DNA of 64,000 bases, taken from assembly GCF_000472385.1 (NCBI RefSeq), contig NZ_AWZU01000012.1, positions 119,006-183,005 of the forward strand, read 5' to 3'. The DNA comes from Bradyrhizobium sp. ARR65 (GTDB lineage: Bacteria; Pseudomonadota; Alphaproteobacteria; Rhizobiales; Xanthobacteraceae). Under the pieces are notes generated by a model that worked only from the letters and a program-made list of their open reading frames with translations, made no database searches and was not told the origin of the DNA. The position numbers and the translations under genes are program-made. Each line of letters opens with the position of its first letter. The stretch's first letter is position 1. Positions 49,470-59,048 of the stretch are shown here, piece after piece.

Positions 49470-51080
49470 ATGGCGACTTCCGACGACAAGCTCGGTGACA
49501 GCGAAACGAAGATCTTCGTCGGCAAAGGCGAAGAGCCCGCCTTCCTCACGCTCGCGCTTGCAAACCGCCACGGGCTTGTGACCGGCGCCACGGGAACCGG
49601 AAAGACCGTGACATTGCAGGTCATGGCGGAGGGGTTTGCGCGTGCTGGCGTTCCCGTTTTCGCGGCCGATATCAAGGGCGACCTCTCCGGCATTTCCGAA
49701 GTCGGGCAGCCAAAGGATTTTATCACGAAGCGAGCTGCCGAGATCGGATTGACGTATCAGCCCGACCAGTTTTCCACGATATTCTGGGACGTTTTCGGCG
49801 AGCAGGGCCATCCTGTTCGTGCCACCGTCACCGAGATGGGGCCGCTTCTCCTGTCACGCATGCTCGATCTCAACGACGTGCAGGAGGGCGTGCTGAACGT
49901 CGCGTTTCGCGTGGCCGATGAGAACGGGCTTCCGCTCGTCGACATGAAGGATCTGCGGACGCTCCTGGATGCAATCGTCCCCGATCCGAGCAAGAAGAGC
50001 GGCGATGGCGAGGACGATCCGCTGGCGACCATCCGCAAAGCCGCGCTGGCATTCGGCAATGTGACGCGAGCCACGGTTGGAACGATTCAACGCCAGCTTC
50101 TGGTGCTTGAGAACCAGGGCGGCACAAAATTCTTTGGTGAGCCGGCGCTGTCGCTGCAGGATTTCATGCGTACCGACCGTGACGGCCGGGGCATGATCAA
50201 CATCCTCGTCGCCGACAAGCTGATGCAGAACCCGCGGCTTTATGCCACCTTCCTGTTGTGGATGCTGTCGGAGCTGTTCGAGCAGTTGCCGGAGGTCGGC
50301 GACCCCGAGAAGCCGAAGCTCGTGTTCTTCTTCGACGAGGCACATCTTCTCTTCAACGATGCGCCCAAGGCGCTGATGGAGAAGATCGAGCAGGTGGTGC
50401 GGCTGATCCGCTCCAAGGGCGTTGGCGTTTATTTCGTCACCCAAAATCCGATCGACGTGCCTGATCGGGTGCTCGGCCAGCTCGGCAACCGCGTACAGCA
50501 TGCGCTGCGGGCCTATACCCCGCGCGACCAGAAGGCGGTGGCGGCCGCCGCGCAGACATTCCGGCCCAATCCCAAGCTGGACACTGCCAAGGTGATCATG
50601 GAACTCGGCAAGGGCGAAGCGCTGGTGTCCTTCCTCGAAGGCAATGGCGTGCCGGCGATGGTCGAGCGCGCCCTGATCCGCCCGCCATCGGCGCGCATCG
50701 GACCGGTCACGCCGGAGGAGCGCAAAGCGATCATGGATGCAAGCCCGGTGAAGGGAAAATACGATACCGCCATCGACTCCGAGTCCGCTTACGAGATATT
50801 GCAGAAGCGCGTCGCAGACAGCGCTGCCACCGCGGACGGATCCGGCGGCAGCGTATGGGGAGAGATCGGTTCGCTCGTGAGCAGTATTTTCGGCACCAAT
50901 GTAAAGCGCGGGCGGCTCTCGACCGGGCAGTTGATCGCGCGCAAGGTGACGCGCTCGGTGACGGATCAGGTGGTCGGCGGCATGGCCGCCAACATCGGTA
51001 AATCGGTCGCGGGCTCGATGGGCGGCTCAGTCGGCCGCGCGGTGGTGCGCGGCGTGCTCGGCGGATTGTTGCGGCGATGA
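49470..51080 (+). CDS. HerA-like/DUF853 P-loop ATPase
   Basis: 536 aa from the ATG at 49470 (544 from 49446). Walker A GATGTGKT after HGLVT, the DIKGDLSG segment, Walker B VFFFDEAHLLF, and the sensor-like FVTQNPIDVPDRVLGQLGNRVQHALRAYTPRDQKAV, all hallmarks of the DUF853 branch of the HerA/FtsK superfamily. A Gly/Ser-rich C-terminus follows (KSVAGSMGGSVGRAVVRGVLGG). Probably a hexameric translocase; the substrate (DNA or protein) is unknown. The GT87 gene follows after 25 bp. Confidence 0.9.
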   Translation: MATSDDKLGDSETKIFVGKGEEPAFLTLALANRHGLVTGATGTGKTVTLQVMAEGFARAGVPVFAADIKGDLSGISEVGQPKDFITKRAAEIGLTYQPDQFSTIFWDVFGEQGHPVRATVTEMGPLLLSRMLDLNDVQEGVLNVAFRVADENGLPLVDMKDLRTLLDAIVPDPSKKSGDGEDDPLATIRKAALAFGNVTRATVGTIQRQLLVLENQGGTKFFGEPALSLQDFMRTDRDGRGMINILVADKLMQNPRLYATFLLWMLSELFEQLPEVGDPEKPKLVFFFDEAHLLFNDAPKALMEKIEQVVRLIRSKGVGVYFVTQNPIDVPDRVLGQLGNRVQHALRAYTPRDQKAVAAAAQTFRPNPKLDTAKVIMELGKGEALVSFLEGNGVPAMVERALIRPPSARIGPVTPEERKAIMDASPVKGKYDTAIDSESAYEILQKRVADSAATADGSGGSVWGEIGSLVSSIFGTNVKRGRLSTGQLIARKVTRSVTDQVVGGMAANIGKSVAGSMGGSVGRAVVRGVLGGLLRR

Positions 51081-51105
51081 TCTCCAAGTTCCGGGTCAAA
51101 GTCGC

Positions 51106-52437
51106 GTGACCTCAGAAAAAGCGAGCTTGCCGAGACTTCCGTCGCTGCGGAGCCCGGTCGATATCCTGTTCCTGTTCTGCTGCATCGTGCTGACGGCCGA
51201 CGTCCTGGTGCCGGAAATCTGGGGCACGCTCGGCAAGACCAAGGACTATCCGCTCTGGTATTGGGCCGGCCAGCAGGTGCTGCAGGGCAAGCCTCTCTAT
51301 CCGAACGATCCCAACGCGATTTTCGATTTCATCTATCCGCCGTTGTCGGCGGTGCTGCTGGCGATCCCCGCCTGGTTCGGCAAGATCCCGCTTTACATCT
51401 GCCTGTCGCTCCTCAATGCGGCGGCGTGGTGGATGACGGCCCAGCTTTCTCACGCCATGGCAGGATCGGGCAGGGTGCCCGGGCAATGGCTGTATTTCTT
51501 CTCCGGCTTCGTCACCATTGGCTTCGTGTTCGACATGTTCGATCTCGGTCAGCCCAATCTCGTGCTGCTGGCGATGATGATGTACGGCTTTTGGACGCTG
51601 CAGCATCAGCGGCCATGGATGGCGGGAAGCATGTTTGCGCTCGCCACCGCGCTCAAGGTGTTCCCGATCGCGGTGCTTCCCTATCTCGTCTGGCGGCGGC
51701 AATGGACGTCGCTCGCAAGCATGCTGGTTTTTCTCCTCGTGTTCCTGTTCGTGGTGCCGGCGCCGGTGCGCGGCTTCCAGCACAATATCGCGGAGCTGAA
51801 GACCTGGTATCAGGGCATGGTCGGGTCGAGCTCGGAGAAGGGCTTTGGCCAGCGTGACGAGCAGAACTGGTCGTGGGTCAATCAATCGATCATTGCGGTG
51901 ACACACCGCTTGACGCGTCCGATCAATTACAACCAGGACGATCCTGGCAAGCCCGTCCGCACCATGAACGTGGTCGATATCTCGTTCAAGGCGGCGAACC
52001 TGGTGGTGCTCGCGGTCTCGGTCTTGATCGGGCTTGGCTTCATCGCGGTGATGCCGCCGGCGTCGCGGCGGACCGAACGATCGGATGCGGAAGAACTGGG
52101 CATCCTGTTTTGCCTGATGACCGTCGCATCCCCCTTGGCTCGGCAATATTACTTCATGTGGCTGTTCTTCCCGATCACGATCCTGATGCATCGCGGCGCC
52201 TATGATCCGAGGCCCAGGGTCCGGCTGTGGAGCTGGCTGACGCTTGCGCTGGCGGGCGCGCTGATGTTCCTGTCGTTCCCGATTTTCCCAAAGGATTTGC
52301 AGGCCTATGGCAATAATCTCGCGGCGACTGCCGTGATCGCCGCAGGCCTGGTCTGGCATATCCTGCACCCGCTGAAGAAGGAGGCGGCTGGCTCGAAGGC
52401 GCAAGCGGCGCTAAAACCGAAGCCGGACGGCAGCTAG
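51106..52437 (+). CDS. polytopic glycosyltransferase, GT87/DUF2029 family
   Basis: 443 aa, GTG start at 51106. About ten membrane segments. The first periplasmic loop has the DYPLWYWAGQQVLQGKPLYPND and FIYPPLSAVLLAIPAW pattern of GT-C folds, and FDLGQPNLVLLAMMMYGF with LKVFPIAVLPYLVWRRQW are classic DUF2029 motifs. These enzymes use polyprenyl-phosphate sugars (mannose or arabinose) on the outer face of the inner membrane. Acceptor unknown. It sits 16 bp before the M20 peptidase gene. Confidence 0.88.
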   Translation: MTSEKASLPRLPSLRSPVDILFLFCCIVLTADVLVPEIWGTLGKTKDYPLWYWAGQQVLQGKPLYPNDPNAIFDFIYPPLSAVLLAIPAWFGKIPLYICLSLLNAAAWWMTAQLSHAMAGSGRVPGQWLYFFSGFVTIGFVFDMFDLGQPNLVLLAMMMYGFWTLQHQRPWMAGSMFALATALKVFPIAVLPYLVWRRQWTSLASMLVFLLVFLFVVPAPVRGFQHNIAELKTWYQGMVGSSSEKGFGQRDEQNWSWVNQSIIAVTHRLTRPINYNQDDPGKPVRTMNVVDISFKAANLVVLAVSVLIGLGFIAVMPPASRRTERSDAEELGILFCLMTVASPLARQYYFMWLFFPITILMHRGAYDPRPRVRLWSWLTLALAGALMFLSFPIFPKDLQAYGNNLAATAVIAAGLVWHILHPLKKEAAGSKAQAALKPKPDGS

Positions 52438-52452
52438 GCAAAGGAACAAGAG

Positions 52453-53865
52453 ATGTCCAACGCGTCGCAGCTCAACTCAGTCCTCGATCGCATCGATGCC
52501 GATTTCGACAACAGTCTTGAACGGCTGTTTGCACTGTTGCGGATCAAATCGATTTCGGCCGACCCGGCCTTTGCGGAGGACTGCAAGAGGGCGGCCGAGC
52601 ATCTCGCCAAGGACATCGCGAGCATCGGCTTTGCCACCGAGGTGCGGCCGACCGCCGGCCATCCGGCGATCGTGGGCAAGAGCAGCAATGGCGGCGGCAG
52701 CTCGCGCCCGCATGTGCTGTTCTACGGCCATTACGACGTGCAGCCGGTCGATCCGCTCGAGCTCTGGCACCGGCCGCCTTTCGAGCCGGTCGTGACCGAC
52801 CACGCCGACGGGCGCAAGATCATCGTCGCGCGCGGCGCCGAGGACGACAAGGGCCAGCTCATGACCTTCGTCGAGGCCTGCCGGGCCTGGAAATCGGTGA
52901 CCGGCTCGTTGCCGGTCGGCATCACCGTCTTGATCGAAGGTGAAGAGGAGGTCGGCTCGAAGAACTTCGTGCCGTTCCTGGAAGCCAATAAGGACGAGCT
53001 GAAAGCCGATTTTGCGCTGGTCTGCGACACCGGCATGTGGGACCCGAACACGCCGGCCATCACCACCTCGCTGCGCGGGCTGCTTTACGAGGAGGTCAAG
53101 ATCAAGGCCGCCAATCGCGACTTGCATTCAGGCGTGTTCGGCGGCGGCGCGCAGAATCCGATCCGGGTGCTGACCCGCATTCTCGGCTCCTTGTTCGACG
53201 ATGACGGCCGCATCACCATCCCCGGCTTCTATGACGGCGTGAAGGACCTGCCGCCCGATATCCTCGAGCAATGGAAGAAACTCAACCTGACGCCGGAGAC
53301 CTTCCTCAAGCCGATCGGGCTGTCGATTCCCGCCGGCGAAAAGGGCCGCCTGTTGATCGAGCAGATCTCGTCGCGTCCGACCTGCGACGTCAACGGCATC
53401 GTCGGCGGCTATATCGGCGAGGGTTCGAAAACCGTGATCCCTGCGCAGGCCTCCGCCAAAGTCTCGTTCCGTCTGGTGGAAGGGCAGGAGCCGGCAAAGA
53501 TCCGCAAAGCCTTCCGCGACTACGTGACCGCGCGCGTGCCCAAGGATTGCAAGGTCGAGTTCGGAGATCATTCCGCAGCGCCGGCGATCGCGCTTGACTG
53601 GAACATGAAGCCGCTTGCCGCCGCCAAAAAAGCGCTGACCGACGAGTGGGGCAAGGAGGCGCAACTGATCGGCTCCGGCGCCTCGATACCGATCGTCGCC
53701 GATTTCAAGAGGACGCTCGGCCTCGACTCGCTCCTGGTCGGTTTCGGCCTCGACGACGACAACATCCATTCCCCGAACGAGAAATACGACCTGAAGAGCT
53801 TCCACAAGGGCATCCGCTCCTGGGCGCGCATTCTCGCGGCATTGGCGGAGATGCCGCGGACGTAA
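52453..53865 (+). CDS. M20 family dipeptidase
   Basis: 470 aa. Metal-binding M20 motifs: LFYGHYDVQPVD with the first His and Asp, GAEDDKGQ with the bridging Asp, IEGEEEVGS with the general-base Glu, and a C-terminal DDDNIHSPNEK carrying the last His. The lid domain includes LHSGVFGGGAQNP. Matches cytosolic non-specific dipeptidase/ArgE-DapE-type hydrolases that are di-zinc enzymes acting on dipeptides or N-acyl amino acids. Probably co-transcribed with the glycosyltransferase gene. Confidence 0.93.
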   Translation: MSNASQLNSVLDRIDADFDNSLERLFALLRIKSISADPAFAEDCKRAAEHLAKDIASIGFATEVRPTAGHPAIVGKSSNGGGSSRPHVLFYGHYDVQPVDPLELWHRPPFEPVVTDHADGRKIIVARGAEDDKGQLMTFVEACRAWKSVTGSLPVGITVLIEGEEEVGSKNFVPFLEANKDELKADFALVCDTGMWDPNTPAITTSLRGLLYEEVKIKAANRDLHSGVFGGGAQNPIRVLTRILGSLFDDDGRITIPGFYDGVKDLPPDILEQWKKLNLTPETFLKPIGLSIPAGEKGRLLIEQISSRPTCDVNGIVGGYIGEGSKTVIPAQASAKVSFRLVEGQEPAKIRKAFRDYVTARVPKDCKVEFGDHSAAPAIALDWNMKPLAAAKKALTDEWGKEAQLIGSGASIPIVADFKRTLGLDSLLVGFGLDDDNIHSPNEKYDLKSFHKGIRSWARILAALAEMPRT

Positions 53866-53872
53866 CGTAGTC

Positions 53873-53994
53873 GTAGGTGGGCAAAGGCGCGTAGCACCGT
53901 GCCCACCAGCTTTGGTGCAGTCCCGTGAGAAATGGTGGGCACGCTTCCGCCTTTCGTTCTTCGAGCTCCGGCGGACAAGTCGCCTTTGCCCTAC
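53873..53994. repeat. nested palindromic repeat (GTAGGTGGGCAAAGGCG family)
   Basis: Outer arms GTAGGTGGGCAAAGGCG (53873-53889)/CGCCTTTGCCCTAC (53981-53994) and inner arms CGTGCCCACCA (53898-53908)/TGGTGGGCACG (53933-53943). A common type of Bradyrhizobium intergenic element, between the M20 and epimerase genes, which converge. Confidence 0.75.
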
Positions 53995-54011
53995 AATCCG
54001 GCCGAACGCAA

Positions 54012-54039
54012 AAACGCCGTCCGGGATTGGGCGGCGTTT
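54012..54039 (-). terminator. terminator between convergent genes
   Basis: AAACGCCG (54012-54019) and CGGCGTTT (54032-54039) pair perfectly. On the minus strand five T follow the stem (GGCGTTTTTGC), about 70 bp after the epimerase stop. The plus side has only TTTCATT, so it suits the minus transcript better. Confidence 0.6.
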
Positions 54040-54109
54040 CATTCCAAAGACGTGTAGAGGGTGTATGGGCGATGCTTACCGCATCTTCGCGGATTCGTCC
54101 ATCACATCT

Positions 54110-55096
54110 TCAGGCGGGGCTCGATTCAACCGGATAGGGGCCGTCGCTGAAGACGCGGTCGTGGTAGCCCTTGCTGCCCACCGCGCGCGCCAGCGGGCTG
54201 AAGATATCGCCGTCTTGCGCGAGGCGCGTCATGAGCGAGCGAAAGTCGTGGCGTGGCTGCCAGCCGAGCTCGGTGCGCGCCTTCTCGTTGACGTAGACCC
54301 GATCGATGCCGGCAATCATGCGCCAGCCCCGGCGGGCATATTCCCGCTCATAGCCCGGCACATGGCGGCGGACCACGTCTGGCGCCTGATGGCGCAGCTC
54401 TATGACGTCGTCGCGCGAGAACGGCGTGGTGGCGCTGATGATGTATTTGGCGAAACCGACCCTTGGCGCCCGGCCGGCGGCCAAAAGATGTGCCTCGACC
54501 ACATCTTCGATGTCGACACGACGGTAGAGGAACTCGTTGGCCTTGGCATTGGTGTCGGAAAAGGCGGCGCGCACGGCGGCGTTGTCATCCTCTTCCGGAA
54601 AAAAGCGCGACGTGCGCAGCACGATGATCCGCAGTGAATGATTGCGGGCGAAGAGCTGGCACAGGTCCTCGGCGGCCGCCTTGGTCACGCCATAGATGTT
54701 CTTGGGCACCGGGGTGACGTCCTCGGTGATCCAGGCCGCCGGTTCGTCTGCCGGCGGTACCAGCGCATCGCCGAACACGCTGGTGGTCGACGTGTAGATG
54801 AAGGCCCCGACCTTCGCGCCGGCTGCTTCCTCCAGCAGGCTCAGGGTGCCGGTGATGTTGACGTCGACAAAGTCCTGTCGGCGATGCGTCGCCACGTGCG
54901 GCTTGTGCAGGGTCGCCGCATGCAGCACCGTCGTGACGCCCTTCATGCAGCGGCGGACGAAGTCACGGTCCGTGATCGAGCCGACCTCGTGCGTGAAAGC
55001 GCCCGCGCGGATATCGATGCCGAGCACCTCGCGCCCCTGCGCCTGCAGGGTGCGCACCAATGCTTCGCCGAGATGGCCGGAACTGCCGGTCACCAT
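54110..55096 (-). CDS. NAD-dependent epimerase/dehydratase (extended SDR)
   Basis: 328 aa from the ATG at 55096 with AGAGG 9 nt upstream; a GTG three codons earlier abuts that ribosome site. Rossmann motif VTGSSGHLGEALVRTL at the N-terminus, catalytic YGVTKAAAE (YxxxK), YTSTTSVFGDAL before it, and a C-terminal ELGWQPRHDF typical of sugar-nucleotide epimerases. Substrate unknown. It follows the class II aldolase gene by 48 bp on the same strand, so a joint pathway is possible. Confidence 0.9.
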   Translation of the reverse strand: MVTGSSGHLGEALVRTLQAQGREVLGIDIRAGAFTHEVGSITDRDFVRRCMKGVTTVLHAATLHKPHVATHRRQDFVDVNITGTLSLLEEAAGAKVGAFIYTSTTSVFGDALVPPADEPAAWITEDVTPVPKNIYGVTKAAAEDLCQLFARNHSLRIIVLRTSRFFPEEDDNAAVRAAFSDTNAKANEFLYRRVDIEDVVEAHLLAAGRAPRVGFAKYIISATTPFSRDDVIELRHQAPDVVRRHVPGYEREYARRGWRMIAGIDRVYVNEKARTELGWQPRHDFRSLMTRLAQDGDIFSPLARAVGSKGYHDRVFSDGPYPVESSPA

Positions 55097-55144
55097 GAAA
55101 GTCACCTCTCCAACCTTTCGTGCTGTCGGCCTGCTCGCGGCCTC

Positions 55145-55921
55145 TCAAGTCCTGTAGCTCGGGTCGATGCGGTCGAGCTTGCGCAGCAAGGGCGGCCAGA
55201 CCAGCTTGGTCGCGCGCAATTCGGCACGGTCGCGGCTCGATACAAGCTCTGTATTTTTGTCGATCGCCGCCTGGTCCACCGGATAGGTCGGCCCCAGGAT
55301 GCGGGTGCGCACCTGCATCGAGCAGGCACGCTCCAAGTGGTACATACGTTCGAAGGCGGACGCCACGGAGCGTCCGACCGTCAGCGTGCCGTGATTACGG
55401 AGCAGCATGTGATTCTTGTCGCCGAGATCGCGCTGCAGCCGCGGCCGCTCGTCGTGATCGAGCGCGATGCCTTCATAGTCGTGATAGGCGAGATCGTGCG
55501 TGACGAGCTGCGCCGTCTGGTTTAGCGGCAACAATCCTTCCGCGCAGCTTGAGACGGCCGTCCCGTCCACTGTGTGCAGATGGAGCACGCAAATGGCATC
55601 CTCGCGCACCTCGTGGATCGCCGAGTGAATGGTGAAGCCGGCCGGGTTGATGCTGTAGTCGCTCTTGCTGAGCTGGTTGCCGTGAAGATCGACCTTCACC
55701 AGGCTCGATGCCGTGATCTCCTCGAACAGCAGGCCATAGGGGTTGATGAGGAAATGATGCTCGGGTCCGGGTACGCGGGCCGAGATGTGGGTGTCGACCA
55801 GATCGTCCCAGCCGAACAGCGCAACCAGCCGATAGCACGCCGCGAGATTAATCCGCTGGTTCCATTCGGCTTCCGTCATATCCGACGGCACTTCTTTCAG
55901 GCGCGCTTCCGCTGGCGACAT
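55145..55921 (-). CDS. class II aldolase/adducin family protein
   Basis: 258 aa from the ATG at 55921, with AAGGAGAGG upstream. Family features: LAACYRLVALFGWDDLVDTHISARVPG, FLINPYGLLFEEITASSLVKVDL, and the metal-binding HLHT in AICVLHLHTVDGTA, then LLRNHGTLTVGRSVASAF with the later His. Members cleave or rearrange sugar phosphates (fuculose or ribulose type), or are related hydroxyacid decarboxylases. The LSKSDYSINPAGFTIH segment suits the bacterial adducin-like subgroup. Probable operon with the downstream epimerase. Confidence 0.9.
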   Translation of the reverse strand: MSPAEARLKEVPSDMTEAEWNQRINLAACYRLVALFGWDDLVDTHISARVPGPEHHFLINPYGLLFEEITASSLVKVDLHGNQLSKSDYSINPAGFTIHSAIHEVREDAICVLHLHTVDGTAVSSCAEGLLPLNQTAQLVTHDLAYHDYEGIALDHDERPRLQRDLGDKNHMLLRNHGTLTVGRSVASAFERMYHLERACSMQVRTRILGPTYPVDQAAIDKNTELVSSRDRAELRATKLVWPPLLRKLDRIDPSYRT

Positions 55922-56047
55922 CTTCCTCTCCTTCGAGTCCTTCGAGCCCTGCTTCTCTCGCAGCAGCGTAATGCTGCGAACTTGTCGCAGCAAGCCGGCG
56001 GTTGCGCGCAGCAGTCATGCTCGGGAAAGCCCGCAAAGCGCGGGGGC

Positions 56048-57697
56048 TTACGGCGGCGGGATCGACAGCAGCGTGGCGATGCTGCGGCCGCGGATGTCAT
56101 AGACCCGCGCATAAACCACGTCGTCGCGCTTGATCTCCACCATGACGGGTGCGTTCAGGCCCTTGCAGTAGAACTCGCCGAGCGTCATGGCGAAATCAGC
56201 AGCTTGGCTGCGCCAGTCGATGGTGAAGTCGGGACCTAGCGCCACCTGGGCCGGGCGCTGCGGCCCGCACACCGCCATTCTCCACTTCCGTCCCGCCGGT
56301 GGCGTCTCATGCTTCTCCTCAAGCTGCTGGCGCAGCTCTTCGGAGGCCTGCTTGAAGGCGAGGCCCCAATAATCGAGCATGAAGCGGCTGTCGGCGTCGC
56401 GGACCGTGCCGGCGATGTAGTTGAAATGGGTGTACTGATAGGGGTGCAGCCGGATCATCTCGCCGAGCGGCAGCAACAGGCCGAAGCAGAACGCGGCAAC
56501 CAGCACGGGTTGCCAGCTCCGGCGATTTTCTCCGAGCCACTTCATCAACCAGCCGAACGCGACGCCGCCGAGCACCGTCATCGGCGGGATCACGAACACG
56601 AAATGCCGGATGCCGTTATAGAGCGCCGGGCGTTTCACCATCGCGATCGCGATCGGCAGCGTCGCCGCCAAGGTCAGCATCAACAGGATGGTCTTGCGCC
56701 GCGCCGCGATGTCACGCCGCGTCAGCATGACGCAGGTGCCGATCACTCCGCCGATCGAGAGCGCGAGCAGCACCTCGGGCATCTGCAGCGCGAACAGGGT
56801 CGGCAAATAGGACCACGGCATGTCGGGCACGGAGACCAGCGCGCCATCGAACATCTCCTTCCAGGGCCTCTCGAAGAAATGCGAGAAGTAGGTCAGCGCC
56901 AGGAAGGGATTTCCGGGCTCGATGATCGACCAGGGCCAGATCAGGCCCATGACGAGGTAGCCGAGCACGAGGCCAGGGACCAGCAGATAGACCACGTGGA
57001 AGAAGCGGCGGCCGGCCGCGAGTCCCCCTTGGGTGCGGAATTCCTCGACGACTAGCGGCAGGAAACCGATCAGGGCGTAGACGAGGGCGAGACCGCCGAG
57101 GATGCGCGAACCGATGGACAGGCCCGCACCGAGGCCTACGATCAGGATGGTTCGGGGCGAGGGCGAGGGATATTCCTCGGCCAGACGCACGAGCCCCATC
57201 ATCAGAATCACCATCGCCACCGCGAAGGGCGCATCCTTGGGGTTCATGAACATGTGCCCGTAGTAGATGGGGCAGAGCGCGAGCAGGAGCAGCGCCGCAA
57301 GTCCGGCGAGCGGGCCGCCGATACGGCGCGCGAGCCGCCAGGTCACGGCAAGGCCGATCACGCCGACGAGGGCGCCCAGCAGGCGGCGGGTCTCGAACAG
57401 TTCGAGCGGAATGACCTTGTGCAGCAGGGCGGCCGCCATGTCGAAACCGCCGCCATACATATAGAGGTTGGCGAAAGACAGCGCGCCCGTGTCCTTGAAG
57501 CCGGAACCGTACATGCGCAGCAGGAGGTCGGCATATTCAGCATGGGTGTAGTCATCCCAGCCCAGCCCATAGTCGCGGAACGTGAGCGCGGCGATCAAGC
57601 CGACCGCGGCCAGCACGAGCAACGCGAGATCGTCGCAAGTCCGCTCCATCGAGCGCCGCCAGGGCGTGTCGATGGCGGAAGTTGTGATGGAAGACAT
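56048..57697 (-). CDS. GT39-like polytopic glycosyltransferase
   Basis: 549 aa, about eleven or twelve membrane segments. The first periplasmic loop carries YGLGWDDYTHAEYADLL, with the Asp-Asp motif of GT-C transferases (ArnT/PMT type), and GHMFMNPKDAPFAVAMVILMMGLVRLA follows. A soluble C-terminal part (about 430-549) includes HYPQYTHFNY-like HPYQYTHFNYIAGTV and a terminal domain. It probably moves a sugar from a polyprenyl phosphate to lipid A, a polysaccharide or a protein in the periplasm. Transcribed alone, 126 bp before the aldolase gene. Confidence 0.85.
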   Translation of the reverse strand: MSSITTSAIDTPWRRSMERTCDDLALLVLAAVGLIAALTFRDYGLGWDDYTHAEYADLLLRMYGSGFKDTGALSFANLYMYGGGFDMAAALLHKVIPLELFETRRLLGALVGVIGLAVTWRLARRIGGPLAGLAALLLLALCPIYYGHMFMNPKDAPFAVAMVILMMGLVRLAEEYPSPSPRTILIVGLGAGLSIGSRILGGLALVYALIGFLPLVVEEFRTQGGLAAGRRFFHVVYLLVPGLVLGYLVMGLIWPWSIIEPGNPFLALTYFSHFFERPWKEMFDGALVSVPDMPWSYLPTLFALQMPEVLLALSIGGVIGTCVMLTRRDIAARRKTILLMLTLAATLPIAIAMVKRPALYNGIRHFVFVIPPMTVLGGVAFGWLMKWLGENRRSWQPVLVAAFCFGLLLPLGEMIRLHPYQYTHFNYIAGTVRDADSRFMLDYWGLAFKQASEELRQQLEEKHETPPAGRKWRMAVCGPQRPAQVALGPDFTIDWRSQAADFAMTLGEFYCKGLNAPVMVEIKRDDVVYARVYDIRGRSIATLLSIPPP

Positions 57698-58016
57698 GAT
57701 GATTGGTAACCCGGCGTCCCCATTGGCCCAGATCGCACCTTGGGCCTCAATTCCCGGGCACCCATATAGCGCAGTCCCGGGGTTAAGTAATTGGCGATCG
57801 TGACTAATTTTCCCTGCGATGCAGCAAACGCAAATCTTTGATAGGCTTGGCGATGACTAATCGTCCGAAGCTGAAGGGAGTGTGAATAAGCTCCTGATCG
57901 CCTTTCTTTTTCGGAACCGACGCGACAATTGGCGGTTGGCCCTGGGAACCATATGACGGTATCGTGGCGGGACGGTGCCGCGCCGGATCAAAGGGCGCGA
58001 CCGGGGGAATAATTCG
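57698..58016. other. 319-bp gap between divergent genes
   Basis: No gene or RNA recognised. The partial duplicate TTGGCGAT-(CG)-TGACTAAT occurs near 57791 and 57847. The right end carries GGGGGAAT before the start of the Pro-rich membrane protein. Otherwise I see nothing here. Confidence 0.4.
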
Positions 58017-58865
58017 ATGATGATCGCTCTTTTGATCGCCGGAATCGGCGCCATCCTGGCCGGATTGGTGGCGGTCGTCTACGGGCTGCTGCTCGAACTC
58101 AGTTTCGGCAATACGCTGATTTTGGCCGGAGCTGTGGCCGTTTGCAGCGGGATCATCGTGCTCGCCCAGGCGGTCGTGGTGCGGGAATTGAGGAACATTG
58201 CCGGCCGGCTCGGTCCCCGCATGGCGGAGGAAGCGCGTCCCCGGCCGGCGCTGGCGTCAGCCGCCGCGCCAGCCGTCCCTGAGGCGGGCGAGGAGGGATT
58301 TCAGTTCCCCCGCGATCGAGGCGCACCCGCGGCGGCGGAGCCCGCCCCAAGCCTCTCCGTGGCCACGCCGCCGTGGCGCGAGCAGGGTCCCCTGCGCGAC
58401 CGGGCGCGCCAGGAAGCTCCGGTCCCTCCGCCTGAGGAAGCCGAACCGGCGCCGCCGCGTCGGCGCAACCTGTTGTTTTCATCGACGGTGAGAAAGGATC
58501 GCGAGCGCGAGTCCGCGGCACCTCCGCCGCCCCCGTCGGAGGCGAGCGAGGCGGCTCCGCCAAATTTCGGAACAGCCTGGCCGAGGGCGGAACGTCCGCG
58601 GGGCTTCGAACCGGTGCCGCGGCGACCCGGCCGCGTGCCTCCCGCGCCTGCGGAACCCGCTCCGGAGACGGCCGAAGCCGCGCGTTCGGCCGAGCCGCCA
58701 GGGAGCGAAGAGCAGCCGGCGGTGACGGTGATCAAGTCGGGGGTCGTCGACGGCATGGCCTATTCACTCTATTCCGACGGCTCCATCGAGGCGCAGATGC
58801 CGGAGGGCATGATGCGCTTCGCATCGATCGACGAGTTGCGCGCGCATCTCGATCAGCGTTCGTGA
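58017..58865 (+). CDS. two-helix membrane protein with long Pro/Ala/Glu-rich region
   Basis: 282 aa from the ATG at 58017 (a second ATG follows directly). Two adjacent membrane helices at about 3-60 (MIALLIAGIGAILAGLVAVVYG and NTLILAGAVAVCSGIIVLAQ), then about 170 residues rich in Pro, Ala, Arg and Glu. A short conserved C-terminal module closes the protein (VIKSGVVDGMAYSLYSDGSI, then FASIDELRAHL), like a small sensor or binding strand pair seen in several Rhizobiales membrane proteins. Function unknown. Confidence 0.75.
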   Translation: MMIALLIAGIGAILAGLVAVVYGLLLELSFGNTLILAGAVAVCSGIIVLAQAVVVRELRNIAGRLGPRMAEEARPRPALASAAAPAVPEAGEEGFQFPRDRGAPAAAEPAPSLSVATPPWREQGPLRDRARQEAPVPPPEEAEPAPPRRRNLLFSSTVRKDRERESAAPPPPPSEASEAAPPNFGTAWPRAERPRGFEPVPRRPGRVPPAPAEPAPETAEAARSAEPPGSEEQPAVTVIKSGVVDGMAYSLYSDGSIEAQMPEGMMRFASIDELRAHLDQRS

Positions 58866-59048
58866 ATAGTCTGGCCTGTACTTCGGTTTAGGGCGATTCT
58901 GATGAATTGAGCTCAGTTGTTGTTGTCGAGCTCCAGTATTCCGCGCATATTCGCCAGATCAAAACCAATCCAACAGCGTATTGACGCTCGCGGGAACACC
59001 GCCTGGTCGCGAGATCGCGCGACCGGAGGTTCCAAGAGGTATCACCTC